Assembly: GCF_963576545.1 (NCBI RefSeq)
Contig: NW_026870599.1
Coordinates: 1 to 64,000, forward strand
From: Limanda limanda
Lineage: Eukaryota > Chordata > Actinopteri > Pleuronectiformes > Pleuronectidae
DNA: 64,000 bases
Direction: 5' to 3'
Below, one piece after another: positions 1-11,300 of this stretch; positions within the stretch are counted from its first letter, which is position 1; every line of letters begins with the position of its first letter. The notes below the pieces were generated by a model. That model saw only the letters and a program-made list of their open reading frames with translations. It did not search any database and was not told where the DNA came from. Made by a program: the position numbers and the translations under genes.

Positions 1-61
1 AAAGCACATAGGAGAAAGAGATATTCTTTGAATAACTTTTTTGTGAAGGTCGGAGAGACTT
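1..61 (+). repeat. Partial A monomer at left edge
   Basis: This is the 3' part of an A unit cut by the window border. It starts inside the segment that follows the telomeric tract. It differs from consensus by an extra T after ATATTCT and by six instead of seven Ts in the T run. The array therefore continues to the left of the window. Confidence 0.95.
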
Positions 62-72
62 GCAAGTAGGCT

Positions 73-94
73 CTACCCCCACTAAATGGGGTAG
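73..94 (+). other. Short perfect inverted repeat in monomer A (hairpin-capable)
   Basis: CTACCCC and GGGGTAG form a perfect 7 bp stem around the 8-base loop CACTAAAT (A-monomer positions 12-33). The feature recurs in most A units. In B the aligned stretch keeps only a weaker GGAC/GTCC pairing. Some variant units keep a 6 bp stem (units with CCCCCCCTAAATTGGG or ACCCAAACT), while others lose an end pair (GGGGTAA or GGGGTTG). A structural role is not shown; this is a representative coordinate. Confidence 0.7.
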
Positions 95-139
95 CGCGCA
101 TCGATCGGTACCATCCTTGAGCTTTTCCGACTTTCGGAA

Positions 140-160
140 GGGTTAGGGTTAGGGTTAGGG
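140..160 (+). other. Telomere-like G-quadruplex motif, representative of about 280
   Basis: The G at the end of GGAAG joins the (TTAGGG)3 tract, giving exactly four GGG runs separated by three TTA loops, the minimal intramolecular quadruplex of a TTAGGG telomere. The same motif recurs once in nearly every A unit and in both hybrid units, always on the + strand. Six A units are reduced to three full GGG runs: those starting at 1179, 1504, 5999, 8243, 18215 and 58091. Folding in vivo is inference. Established knowledge is that this motif folds readily in potassium and that TTAGGG duplex is bound by telomeric Myb-domain proteins. Confidence 0.9.
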
Positions 161-224
161 ATGAAAGCACATAGGAGAAAGAGATATTCTTGAATAACTT
201 TTTTTGTGAAGGTCGGAGAGACTT

Positions 225-379
225 GGAAAGTGGTTGCATCTGGACTAATTTGGGTCCTGCGGATCGATTGGTACCATCCCCGAGCTTGTACGACCTTCGA
301 AAGAGGTCGACCGACGAAATTCCCCCAAATCTGAGGAGATATTCTTGAATAACTTTTTTTGTGAAGGTCGGAGAGACTT
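225..379 (+). repeat. Monomer B (155 bp), representative unit
   Basis: The first complete B unit. Positions 1-51 align without gaps to A at about 33 of 51 bases, positions 52-79 at about 23 of 28, and the last 44 bp are identical to A. The middle 32 bp lack TTAGGG and instead contain the palindrome GGTCGACC and a C5 run. The 8 bp length difference from A lies entirely in this middle segment (32 versus 40 bp). There are 107 complete copies, always separated by at least one A. Recurrent variants are TGCAGATCG for TGCGGATCG (from 19.5 kb rightward), GAAAAGTGG for GGAAAGTGG, and AACCTTTTTTG in the T run (left 13 kb only). Confidence 0.97.
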
Positions 380-1178
380 GCAAGTAGGCTCTACCCCCAC
401 TAAATGGGGTTGCGCGCATCGATCGGTACCATCCTTGAGCTTCTCCGACTTTCGGAAGGGTTAGGGTTAGGGTTAGGGATGAAAGCACATAGGAGAAAGA
501 GATATTCTTGAATAACTTTTTTTGTGAAGGTCGGAGAGACTTGGAAAGTGGTTGCATCTGGACTAATTTGGGTCTTGCGGATCGATTGGTACCATCCCCG
601 AGCTTGTACGACCTTCGGAAGAGGTCGACCGACGAAATTCCCCCAAATCTGAGGAGATATTCTTGAATAACTTTTTTTGTGAAGGTCGGAGAGACTTGCA
701 AGTAGGCTCTACCCCCACTAAATGGGGTAGCGCGCATCGATCGGTACCATCCTTGAGCTTCTCCGACTTTCGGAAGGGTTAGGGTTAGGGTTAGGGATGA
801 AAGCACATAGGAGAAAGAGATATTCTTGAATAACGTTTTTTGTGAAGGTCGGAGAGACTTGCAAGTAGGCTCTACCCCCACTAAATGGGGTAGCGCGCAT
901 CGATCGGTACCATCCTTGAGCTTCTCCGACTTTCGGAAGGGTTAGGGTTAGGGTTAGGGATGAAAGCACATAGGAGAAAGAGATATTCTTGAATAACTTT
1001 TTTTGTGAAGGTCGGAGAGACTTGGAAAGTGGTTGCATCTGGACTAATTTGGGTCCTGCGGATCGATTGGTACCATCCCCGAGCTTGTACGACCTTCGGA
1101 AGAGGTCGACCGACGAAATTCCCCCAAATCTGAGGAGATATTCTTGAATAACCTTTTTTGTGAAGGTCGGAGAGACTT

Positions 1179-1340
1179 GCAAGTAGGCTCTACCCCCACT
1201 AAATGGGGTAGCGCGCATCGATCGGTACAATCCTTGAGCTTCTCCGACTTTCGGAAGGTTAGGGTTAGGGTTAGGGATGAAAGCACATAGGAGAAAGAGA
1301 TATTCTTGAATAACTTTTTTTGTGAAGGTCGGAGAGACTT
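1179..1340 (+). repeat. A monomer with one G missing before the telomeric tract (162 bp)
   Basis: The tract starts GGAAGGTTAGGG rather than GGAAGGGTTAGGG. The deletion removes the first of the four GGG runs and shifts the following unit by one base. The unit also carries GGTACAATCC, the variant linked to an AACCTTTTTTG B unit immediately to its left. Confidence 0.93.
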
Positions 1341-1503
1341 GCAAGTAGGCTCTACCCCCACTAAATGGGGTAGCGCGCATCGATCGGTACCATCCTTGAG
1401 CTTCTCCGACTTTCGGAAGGGTTAGGGTTAGGGTTAGGGATGAAAGCACATAGGAGAAAGAGATATTCTTGAATAACTTTTTTTGTGAAGGTCGGAGAGA
1501 CTT

Positions 1504-1660
1504 GCAAGTAGGCTCTACCCCCACTAAATGGGGTAGCGCGCATCGATCGGTACCATCCTTGAGCTTCTCCGACTTTCGGAAGGGTTAGGGTTAGGGATGA
1601 AAGCACATAGGAGAAAGAGATATTCTTGAATAACTTTTTTTGTGAAGGTCGGAGAGACTT
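1504..1660 (+). repeat. A monomer with two TTAGGG repeats (157 bp)
   Basis: One six-base telomeric repeat is missing, giving (TTAGGG)2 and a 157 bp unit. The four-run quadruplex motif is lost. This is the expected outcome of slippage within the short tract. Confidence 0.95.
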
Positions 1661-1978
1661 GGAAAGTGGTTGCATCTGGACTAATTTGGGTCCTGCGGAT
1701 CGATTGGTACCATCCCCGAGCTTGTACGACCTTCGGAAGAGGTCGACCGACGAAATTCCCCCAAATCTGAGGAGATATTCTTGAATAACTTTTTTTGTGA
1801 AGGTCGGAGAGACTTGCAAGTAGGCTCTACCCCCACTAAATGGGGTTGCGCGCATCGATCGGTACCATCCTTGAGCTTCTCCGACTTTCGGAAGGGTTAG
1901 GGTTAGGGTTAGGGATGAAAGCACATAGGAGAAAGAGATATTCTTGAATAACTTTTTTTTTGAAGGTCGGAGAGACTT

Positions 1979-2142
1979 GCAAGTAGGCTCTACCCCCACT
2001 AAATGGGGGTAGCGCGCATCGATCGGTACCATCCTTGAGCTTCTCCGACTTTCGGAAGGGTTAGGGTTAGGGTTAGGGATGAAAGCACATAGGAGAAAGA
2101 GATATTCTTGAATAACTTTTTTTGTGAAGGTCGGAGAGACTT
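1979..2142 (+). repeat. A monomer with one extra G (164 bp)
   Basis: The first segment reads AAATGGGGGTAG in place of AAATGGGGTAG, making this the only 164 bp A unit found. Confidence 0.92.
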
Positions 2143-3636
2143 GGAAAGTGGTTGCATCTGGACTAATTTGGGTCCTGCGGATCGATTGGTACCATCCCCG
2201 AGCTTGTACGACCTTCGGAAGAGGTCGACCGACGAAATTCCCCCAAATCTGAGGAGATATTCTTGAATAACTTTTTTTGTGAAGGTCGGAGAGACTTGCA
2301 AGTAGGCTCTACCCCCACTAAATGGGGTAGCGCGCATCGATCGGTACCATCCTTGAGCTTCTCCGACTTTCGGAAGGGTTAGGGTTAGGGTTAGGGATGA
2401 AAGCACATAGGAGAAAGAGATATTCTTGAATAACTTTTTTTGTGAAGGTCGGAGAGACTTGCAAGTAGGCTCTACCCCCACTAAATGGGGTAGCGCGCAT
2501 CGATCGGTACCATCCTTGAGCTTCTCCGACTTTCGGAAGGGTTAGGGTTAGGGTTAGGGATGAAAGCACATAGGAGAAAGAGATATTCTTGAATAACTTT
2601 TTTTGTGAAGGTCGGAGAGACTTGCAAGTAGGCTCTACCCCCACTAAATGGGGTAGCGCGCATCGATCGGTACCATCTTTGAGCTTCTCCGACTTTTGGA
2701 AGGGTTAGGGTTAGGGTTAGGGATGAAAGCACATAGGAGAAAGAGATATTCTTGAATAACTTTTTTTGTGAAGGTCGGAGAGACTTGGAAAGTGGTTGCA
2801 TCTGGACTAATTTGGGTCCTGCGGATCGATTGGTACCATCCCCGAGCTTGTACGACCTTCGGAAGAGGTCGACCGACGAAATTCCCCCAAATCTGAGGAG
2901 ATATTCTTGAATAACTTTTTTTGTGAAGGTCGGAGAGACTTGCAAGTAGGCTCTACCCCCACTAAATGGGGTAGCGCGCATCGATCGGTACCATCCTTGA
3001 GCTTCTCCGACTTTCGGAAGGGTTAGGGTTAGGGTTAGGGATGAAAGCACATAGGAGAAAGAGATATTCTTGAATAACGTTTTTTGTGAAGGTCGGAGAG
3101 ACTTGCAAGTAGGCTCTACCCCCACTAAATGGGGTAGCGCGCATCGATCGGTACCATCCTTGAGCTTCTCCGACTTTCGGAAGGGTTAGGGTTAGGGTTA
3201 GGGATGAAAGCACATAGGAGAAAGAGATATTCTTGAATAACTTTTTTTGTGAAGGTCGGAGAGACTTGGAAAGTGGTTGCATCTGGACTAATTTGGGTCC
3301 TGCGGATCGATTGGTACCATCCCCGAGCTTGTACGACCTTCGGAAGAGGTCGACCGACGAAATTCCCCCAAATCTGAGGAGATATTCTTGAATAACCTTT
3401 TTTGTGAAGGTCGGAGAGACTTGCAAGTAGGCTCTACCCCCACTAAATGGGGTAGCGCGCATCGATCGGTACAATCCTTGAGCTTCTCCGACTTTCGGAA
3501 GGGTTAGGGTTAGGGTTAGGGATGAAAGCACATAGGAGAAAGAGATATTCTTGAATAACTTTTTTTGTGAAGGTCGGAGAGACTTGCAAGTAGGCTCTAC
3601 CCCCACTAAATGGGGTAGCGCGCATCGATCGGTACC

Positions 3637-5886
3637 ATCCTTGAGCTTCTCCGACTTTCGGAAGGGTTAGGGTTAGGGTTAGGGATGAAAGCACATAGGA
3701 GAAAGAGATATTCTTGAATAACTTTTTTTGTGAAGGTCGGAGAGACTTGCAAGTAGGCTCTACCCCCACTAAATGGGGTAGCGCGCATCGATCGGTACCA
3801 TCCTTGAGCTTCTCCGACTTTCGGAAGGGTTAGGGTTAGGGTTAGGGATGAAAGCACATAGGAGAAAGAGATATTCTTGAATAACTTTTTTTGTGAAGGT
3901 CGGAGAGACTTGGAAAGTGGTTGCATCTGGACTAATTTGGGTCCTGCGGATCGATTGGTACCATCCCCGAGCTTGTACGACCTTCGGAAGAGGTCGACCG
4001 ACGAAATTCCCCCAAATCTGAGGAGATATTCTTGAATAACTTTTTTTGTGAAGGTCAGAGAGACTTGCAAGTAGGCTCTACCCCCACTAAATGGGGTTGC
4101 GCGCATCGATCGGTACCATCCTTGAGCTTCTCCGACTTTCGGAAGGGTTAGGGTTAGGGTTAGGGATGAAAGCACATAGGAGAAAGAGATATTCTTGAAT
4201 AACTTTTTTTTTGAAGGTCGGAGAGACTTGCAAGTAGGCTCTACCCCCACTAAATGGGGTAGCGCGCATCGATCGGTACCATCCTTGAGCTTCTCCGACT
4301 TTCGGAAGGGTTAGGGTTAGGGTTAGGGATGAAAGCACATAGGAGAAAGAGATATTCTTGAATAACGTTTTTTGTGAAGGTCGGAGAGACTTGCAAGTAG
4401 GCTCTACCCCCACTAAATGGGGTAGCGCGCATCGATCGGTACCATCCTTGAGCTTCTCCGACTTTCGGAAGGGTTAGGGTTAGGGTTAGGGATGAAAGCA
4501 CATAGGAGAAAGAGATATTCTTGAATAACTTTTTTTGTGAAGGTCGGAGAGACTTGGAAAGTGGTTGCATCTGGACTAATTTGGGTCCTGCGGATCGATT
4601 GGTACCATCCCCGAGCTTGTACGACCTTCGGAAGAGGTCGACCGACGAAATTCCCCCAAATCTGAGGAGATATTCTTGAATAACCTTTTTTGTGAAGGTC
4701 GGAGAGACTTGCAAGTAGGCTCTACCCCCACTAAATGGGGTAGCGCGCATCGATCGGTACAATCCTTGAGCTTCTCCGACTTTCGGAAGGGTTAGGGTTA
4801 GGGTTAGGGATGAAAGCACATAGGAGAAAGAGATATTCTTGAATAACTTTTTTTGTGAAGGTCGGAGAGACTTGCAAGTAGGCTCTACCCCCACTAAATG
4901 GGGTAGCGCGCATCGATCGGTACCATCCTTGAGCTTCTCCGACTTTCGGAAGGGTTAGGGTTAGGGTTAGGGATGAAAGCACATAGGAGAAAGAGATATT
5001 CTTGAATAACTTTTTTTGTGAAGGTCGGAGAGACTTGGAAAGTGGTTGCATCTGGACTAATTTGGGTCCTGCGGATCGATTGGTACCATCCCCGAGCTTG
5101 TACGACCTTCGGAAGAGGTCGACCGACGAAATTCCCCCAAATCTGAGGAGATATTCTTGAATAACTTTTTTTGTGAAGGTCAGAGAGACTTGCAAGTAGG
5201 CTCTACCCCCACTAAATGGGGTTGCGCGCATCGATCGGTACCATCCTTGAGCTTCTCCGACTTTCGGAAGGGTTAGGGTTAGGGTTAGGGATGAAAGCAC
5301 ATAGGAGAAAGAGATATTCTTGAATAACTTTTTTTTTGAAGGTCGGAGAGACTTGCAAGTAGGCTCTACCCCCACTAAATGGGGTAGCGCGCATCGATCG
5401 GTACCATCCTTGAGCTTCTCCGACTTTCGGAAGGGTTAGGGTTAGGGTTAGGGATGAAAGCACATAGGAGAAAGAGATATTCTTGAATAACGTTTTTTGT
5501 GAAGGTCGGAGAGACTTGCAAGTAGGCTCTACCCCCACTAAATGGGGTAGCGCGCATCGATCGGTACCATCCTTGAGCTTCTCCGACTTTCGGAAGGGTT
5601 AGGGTTAGGGTTAGGGATGAAAGCACATAGGAGAAAGAGATATTCTTGAATAACTTTTTTTGTGAAGGTCGGAGAGACTTGGAAAGTGGTTGCATCTGGA
5701 CTAATTTGGGTCCTGCGGATCGATTGGTACCATCCCCGAGCTTGTACGACCTTCGGAAGAGGTCGACCGACGAAATTCCCCCAAATCTGAGGAGATATTC
5801 TTGAATAACCTTTTTTGTGAAGGTCGGAGAGACTTGCAAGTAGGCTCTACCCCCACTAAATGGGGTAGCGCGCATCGATCGGTACA
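3637..5886 (+). repeat. Tandem duplication of a 1,125 bp, 7-monomer HOR (5 A + 2 B)
   Basis: Sequence at 3637-4761 repeats at 4762-5886, and the match continues about 200 bp further. The length equals five A plus two B. Diagnostic variants shared at the same offset include GGTCAGAGAG near 4057 and 5182, the AACGTTTTTTG A units, and the linked AACCTTTTTTG / GGTACAATCC pair (4556/4711 and 5681/5836). The left limit is the GGTACC versus GGTACA difference between the units at 3586 and 4711. Confidence 0.85.
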
Positions 5887-5998
5887 ATCCTTGAGCTTCT
5901 CCGACTTTCGGAAGGGTTAGGGTTAGGGTTAGGGATGAAAGCACATAGGAGAAAGAGATATTCTTGAATAACTTTTTTTGTGAAGGTCGGAGAGACTT

Positions 5999-6155
5999 GC
6001 AAGTAGGCTCTACCCCCACTAAATGGGGTAGCGCGCATCGATCGGTACCATCCTTGAGCTTCTCCGACTTTCGGAAGGGTTAGGGTTAGGGATGAAAGCA
6101 CATAGGAGAAAGAGATATTCTTGAATAACTTTTTTTGTGAAGGTCGGAGAGACTT
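5999..6155 (+). repeat. A monomer with two TTAGGG repeats (157 bp)
   Basis: A short-tract A unit lacking one telomeric hexamer. It is the parent or sister of the unit at 8243-8399, carried within the 2,244 bp offset duplication. Confidence 0.94.
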
Positions 6156-8242
6156 GCAAGTAGGCTCTACCCCCACTAAATGGGGTAGCGCGCATCGATC
6201 GGTACCATCTTTGAGCTTCTCCGACTTTTGGAAGGGTTAGGGTTAGGGTTAGGGATGAAAGCACATAGGAGAAAGAGATATTCTTGAATAACTTTTTTTG
6301 TGAAGGTCGGAGAGACTTGGAAAGTGGTTGCATCTGGACTAATTTGGGTCCTGCGGATCGATTGGTACCATCCCCGAGCTTGTACGACCTTCGGAAGAGG
6401 TCGACCGACGAAATTCCCCCAAATCTGAGGAGATATTCTTGAATAACTTTTTTTGTGAAGGTCGGAGAGACTTGCAAGTAGGCTCTACCCCCACTAAATG
6501 GGGTAGCGCGCATCGATCGGTACCATCCTTGAGCTTCTCCGACTTTCGGAAGGGTTAGGGTTAGGGTTAGGGATGAAAGCACATAGGAGAAAGAGATATT
6601 CTTGAATAACGTTTTTTGTGAAGGTCGGAGAGACTTGCAAGTAGGCTCTACCCCCACTAAATGGGGTAGCGCGCATCGATCGGTACCATCCTTGAGCTTC
6701 TCCGACTTTCGGAAGGGTTAGGGTTAGGGTTAGGGATGAAAGCACATAGGAGAAAGAGATATTCTTGAATAACTTTTTTTGTGAAGGTCGGAGAGACTTG
6801 GAAAGTGGTTGCATCTGGACTAATTTGGGTCCTGCGGATCGATTGGTACCATCCCCGAGCTTGTACGACCTTCGGAAGAGGTCGACCGACGAAATTCCCC
6901 CAAATCTGAGGAGATATTCTTGAATAACCTTTTTTGTGAAGGTCGGAGAGACTTGCAAGTAGGCTCTACCCCCACTAAATGGGGTAGCGCGCATCGATCG
7001 GTACAATCCTTGAGCTTCTCCGACTTTCGGAAGGGTTAGGGTTAGGGTTAGGGATGAAAGCACATAGGAGAAAGAGATATTCTTGAATAACTTTTTTTGT
7101 GAAGGTCGGAGAGACTTGCAAGTAGGCTCTACCCCCACTAAATGGGGTAGCGCGCATCGATCGGTACCATCCTTGAGCTTCTCCGACTTTCGGAAGGGTT
7201 AGGGTTAGGGTTAGGGATGAAAGCACATAGGAGAAAGAGATATTCTTGAATAACTTTTTTTGTGAAGGTCGGAGAGACTTGCAAGTAGGCTCTACCCCCA
7301 CTAAATGGGGTAGCGCGCATCGATCGGTACCATCCTTGAGCTTCTCCGACTTTCGGAAGGGTTAGGGTTAGGGTTAGGGATGAAAGCACATAGGAGAAAG
7401 AGATATTCTTGAATAACTTTTTTTGTGAAGGTCGGAGAGACTTGGAAAGTGGTTGCATCTGGACTAATTTGGGTCCTGCGGATCGATTGGTACCATCCCC
7501 GAGCTTGTACGACCTTCGGAAGAGGTCGACCGACGAAATTCCCCCAAATCTGAGGAGATATTCTTGAATAACTTTTTTTGTGAAGGTCGGAGAGACTTGC
7601 AAGTAGGCTCTACCCCCACTAAATGGGGTTGCGCGCATCGATCGGTACCATCTTTGAGCTTCTCCGACTTTCGGAAGGGTTAGGGTTAGGGTTAGGGATG
7701 AAAGCACATAGGAGAAAGAGATATTCTTGAATAACTTTTTTTTTGAAGGTCGGAGAGACTTGCAAGTAGGCTCTACCCCCACTAAATGGGGTAGCGCGCA
7801 TCGATCGGTACCATCCTTGAGCTTCTCCGACTTTCGGAAGGGTTAGGGTTAGGGTTAGGGATGAAAGCACATAGGAGAAAGAGATATTCTTGAATAACTT
7901 TTTTTGTGAAGGTCGGAGAGACTTGGAAAGTGGTTGCATCTGGACTAATTTGGGTCCTGCGGATCGATTGGTACCATCCCCGAGCTTGTACGACCTTCGG
8001 AAGAGGTCGACCGACGAAATTCCCCCAAATCTGAGGAGATATTCTTGAATAACTTTTTTTGTGAAGGTCGGAGAGACTTGCAAGTAGGCTCTACCCCCAC
8101 TAAATGGGGTAGCGCGCATCGATCGGTACCATCCTTGAGCTTCTCCGACTTTCGGAAGGGTTAGGGTTAGGGTTAGGGATGAAAGCACATAGGAGAAAGA
8201 GATATTCTTGAATAACTTTTTTTGTGAAGGTCGGAGAGACTT

Positions 8243-8399
8243 GCAAGTAGGCTCTACCCCCACTAAATGGGGTAGCGCGCATCGATCGGTACCATCCTTG
8301 AGCTTCTCCGACTTTCGGAAGGGTTAGGGTTAGGGATGAAAGCACATAGGAGAAAGAGATATTCTTGAATAACTTTTTTTGTGAAGGTCGGAGAGACTT
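8243..8399 (+). repeat. A monomer with two TTAGGG repeats (157 bp)
   Basis: A short-tract A unit at exactly 2,244 bp from the one at 5999, so it was duplicated with its block and is not an independent slippage event. Confidence 0.94.
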
Positions 8400-11300
8400 G
8401 CAAGTAGGCTCTACCCCCACTAAATGGGGTAGCGCGCATCGATCGGTACCATCTTTGAGCTTCTCCGACTTTTGGAAGGGTTAGGGTTAGGGTTAGGGAT
8501 GAAAGCACATAGGAGAAAGAGATATTCTTGAATAACTTTTTTTGTGAAGGTCGGAGAGACTTGGAAAGTGGTTGCATCTGGACTAATTTGGGTCCTGCGG
8601 ATCGATTGGTACCATCCCCGAGCTTGTACGACCTTCGGAAGAGGTCGACCGACGAAATTCCCCCAAATCTGAGGAGATATTCTTGAATAACTTTTTTTGT
8701 GAAGGTCGGAGAGACTTGCAAGTAGGCTCTACCCCCACTAAATGGGGTAGCGCGCATCGATCGGTACCATCCTTGAGCTTCTCCGACTTTCGGAAGGGTT
8801 AGGGTTAGGGTTAGGGATGAAAGCACATAGGAGAAAGAGATATTCTTGAATAACGTTTTTTGTGAAGGTCGGAGAGACTTGCAAGTAGGCTCTACCCCCA
8901 CTAAATGGGGTAGCGCGCATCGATCGGTACCATCCTTGAGCTTCTCCGACTTTCGGAAGGGTTAGGGTTAGGGTTAGGGATGAAAGCACATAGGAGAAAG
9001 AGATATTCTTGAATAACTTTTTTTGTGAAGGTCGGAGAGACTTGGAAAGTGGTTGCATCTGGACTAATTTGGGTCCTGCGGATCGATTGGTACCATCCCC
9101 GAGCTTGTACGACCTTCGGAAGAGGTCGACCGACGAAATTCCCCCAAATCTGAGGAGATATTCTTGAATAACCTTTTTTGTGAAGGTCGGAGAGACTTGC
9201 AAGTAGGCTCTACCCCCACTAAATGGGGTAGCGCGCATCGATCGGTACAATCCTTGAGCTTCTCCGACTTTCGGAAGGGTTAGGGTTAGGGTTAGGGATG
9301 AAAGCACATAGGAGAAAGAGATATTCTTGAATAACTTTTTTTGTGAAGGTCGGAGAGACTTGCAAGTAGGCTCTACCCCCACTAAATGGGGTAGCGCGCA
9401 TCGATCGGTACCATCCTTGAGCTTCTCCGACTTTCGGAAGGGTTAGGGTTAGGGTTAGGGATGAAAGCACATAGGAGAAAGAGATATTCTTGAATAACTT
9501 TTTTTGTGAAGGTCGGAGAGACTTGCAAGTAGGCTCTACCCCCACTAAATGGGGTAGCGCGCATCGATCGGTACCATCCTTGAGCTTCTCCGACTTTCGG
9601 AAGGGTTAGGGTTAGGGTTAGGGATGAAAGCACATAGGAGAAAGAGATATTCTTGAATAACTTTTTTTGTGAAGGTCGGAGAGACTTGGAAAGTGGTTGC
9701 ATCTGGACTAATTTGGGTCCTGCGGATCGATTGGTACCATCCCCGAGCTTGTACGACCTTCGGAAGAGGTCGACCGACGAAATTCCCCCAAATCTGAGGA
9801 GATATTCTTGAATAACTTTTTTTGTGAAGGTCGGAGAGACTTGCAAGTAGGCTCTACCCCCACTAAATGGGGTTGCGCGCATCGATCGGTACCATCTTTG
9901 AGCTTCTCCGACTTTCGGAAGGGTTAGGGTTAGGGTTAGGGATGAAAGCACATAGGAGAAAGAGATATTCTTGAATAACTTTTTTTTTGAAGGTCGGAGA
10001 GACTTGCAAGTAGGCTCTACCCCCACTAAATGGGGTAGCGCGCATCGATCGGTACCATCCTTGAGCTTCTCCGACTTTCGGAAGGGTTAGGGTTAGGGTT
10101 AGGGATGAAAGCACATAGGAGAAAGAGATATTCTTGAATAACTTTTTTTGTGAAGGTCGGAGAGACTTGCAAGTAGGCTCTACCCCCACTAAATGGGGTA
10201 GCGCACATCGATCGGTACCATCCTTGAGCTTCTCCGACTTTCGGAAGGGTTAGGGTTAGGGTTAGGGATGAAAGCACATAGGAGAAAGAGATATTCTTGA
10301 ATAACTTTTTTTGTGAAGGTCGGAGAGACTTGCAAGTAGGCTCTACCCCCACTAAATGGGGTAGCGCGCATCGATCGGTACCATCTTTGAGCTTCTCCGA
10401 CTTTTGGAAGGGTTAGGGTTAGGGTTAGGGATGAAAGCACATAGGAGAAAGAGATATTCTTGAATAACTTTTTTTGTGAAGGTCGGAGAGACTTGGAAAG
10501 TGGTTGCATCTGGACTAATTTGGGTCCTGCGGATCGATTGGTACCATCCCCGAGCTTGTACGACCTTCGGAAGAGGTCGACCGACGAAATTCCCCCAAAT
10601 CTGAGGAGATATTCTTGAATAACTTTTTTTGTGAAGGTCGGAGAGACTTGCAAGTAGGCTCTACCCCCACTAAATGGGGTAGCGCGCATCGATCGGTACC
10701 ATCCTTGAGCTTCTCCGACTTTCGGAAGGGTTAGGGTTAGGGTTAGGGATGAAAGCACATAGGAGAAAGAGATATTCTTGAATAACTTTTTTTGTGAAGG
10801 TCGGAGAGACTTGCAAGTAGGCTCTACCCCCACTAAATGGGGTAGCGCGCATCGATCGGTACCATCCTTGAGCTTCTCCGACTTTCGGAAGGGTTAGGGT
10901 TAGGGTTAGGGATGAAAGCACATAGGAGAAAGAGATATTCTTGAATAACTTTTTTTGTGAAGGTCGGAGAGACTTGCAAGTAGGCTTTACCCCCACTAAA
11001 TGGGGTAGCGCACATCGATCGGTACCATCCTTGAGCTTCTCCGACTTTCGGAAGGGTTAGGGTTAGGGTTAGGGATGAAAGCACATAGGAGAAAGAGATA
11101 TTCTTGAATAACTTTTTTTGTGAAGGTCGGAGAGACTTGGAAAGTGGTTGCATCTGGACTAATTTGGGTCCTGCGGATCGATTGGTACCATCCCCGAGCT
11201 TGTACGACCTTCGGAAGAGGTCGACCGACGAAATTCCCCCAAATCTGAGGAGATATTCTTGAATAACTTTTTTTGTGAAGGTCGGAGAGACTTGCAAGTA

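Larger units (their letters stand above)
62..224 (+). repeat. Monomer A (163 bp), representative unit
   Basis: The first complete A unit. Four segments can be seen. Positions 1-51 hold a short inverted repeat and end in the KpnI-type palindrome GGTACC (46-51). Positions 52-79 end in TTCGGAAG. Positions 80-119 hold (TTAGGG)3 followed by ATGAAAGCACATAGGAGAAA. Positions 120-163 hold the T7 run and end in GGAGAGACTT. Segments 1, 2 and 4 align without gaps to monomer B; segment 3 is unique to A. An 8 bp inverted repeat, TCTCCGAC (63-70) and GTCGGAGA (151-158), flanks the telomeric segment. There are 288 complete copies. This one has TTTTCC where most have TTCTCC. Confidence 0.97.
5887..10169 (+). 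repeat. Duplicated 2.04 kb segment at an offset of 2,244 bp
   Basis: Sequence 5887-7925 matches 8131-10169 at a constant offset of 2,244 bp, equal to ten A (one of 157 bp) plus four B. Both copies contain the short-tract A unit (5999-6155 and 8243-8399) and the same order of AACGTTTTTTG, AACCTTTTTTG and GGGGTTGCG variants. The match stops where copy 1 enters a B (7925) and copy 2 enters an A (10169). Confidence 0.82.

Noticed and set aside
62..379. CENP-B box in the monomers
   Set aside because: Neither monomer contains a convincing match to the 17 bp CENP-B box pattern (TTCG followed by A/CGGG at the right spacing). The TTCGGAAG octamer is only a superficial resemblance.
225..379. Rho-independent terminator suggested by the T7 run near inverted repeats
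   Set aside because: The T run is not directly preceded by a GC-rich hairpin, it occurs in every monomer, and the DNA is eukaryotic satellite.
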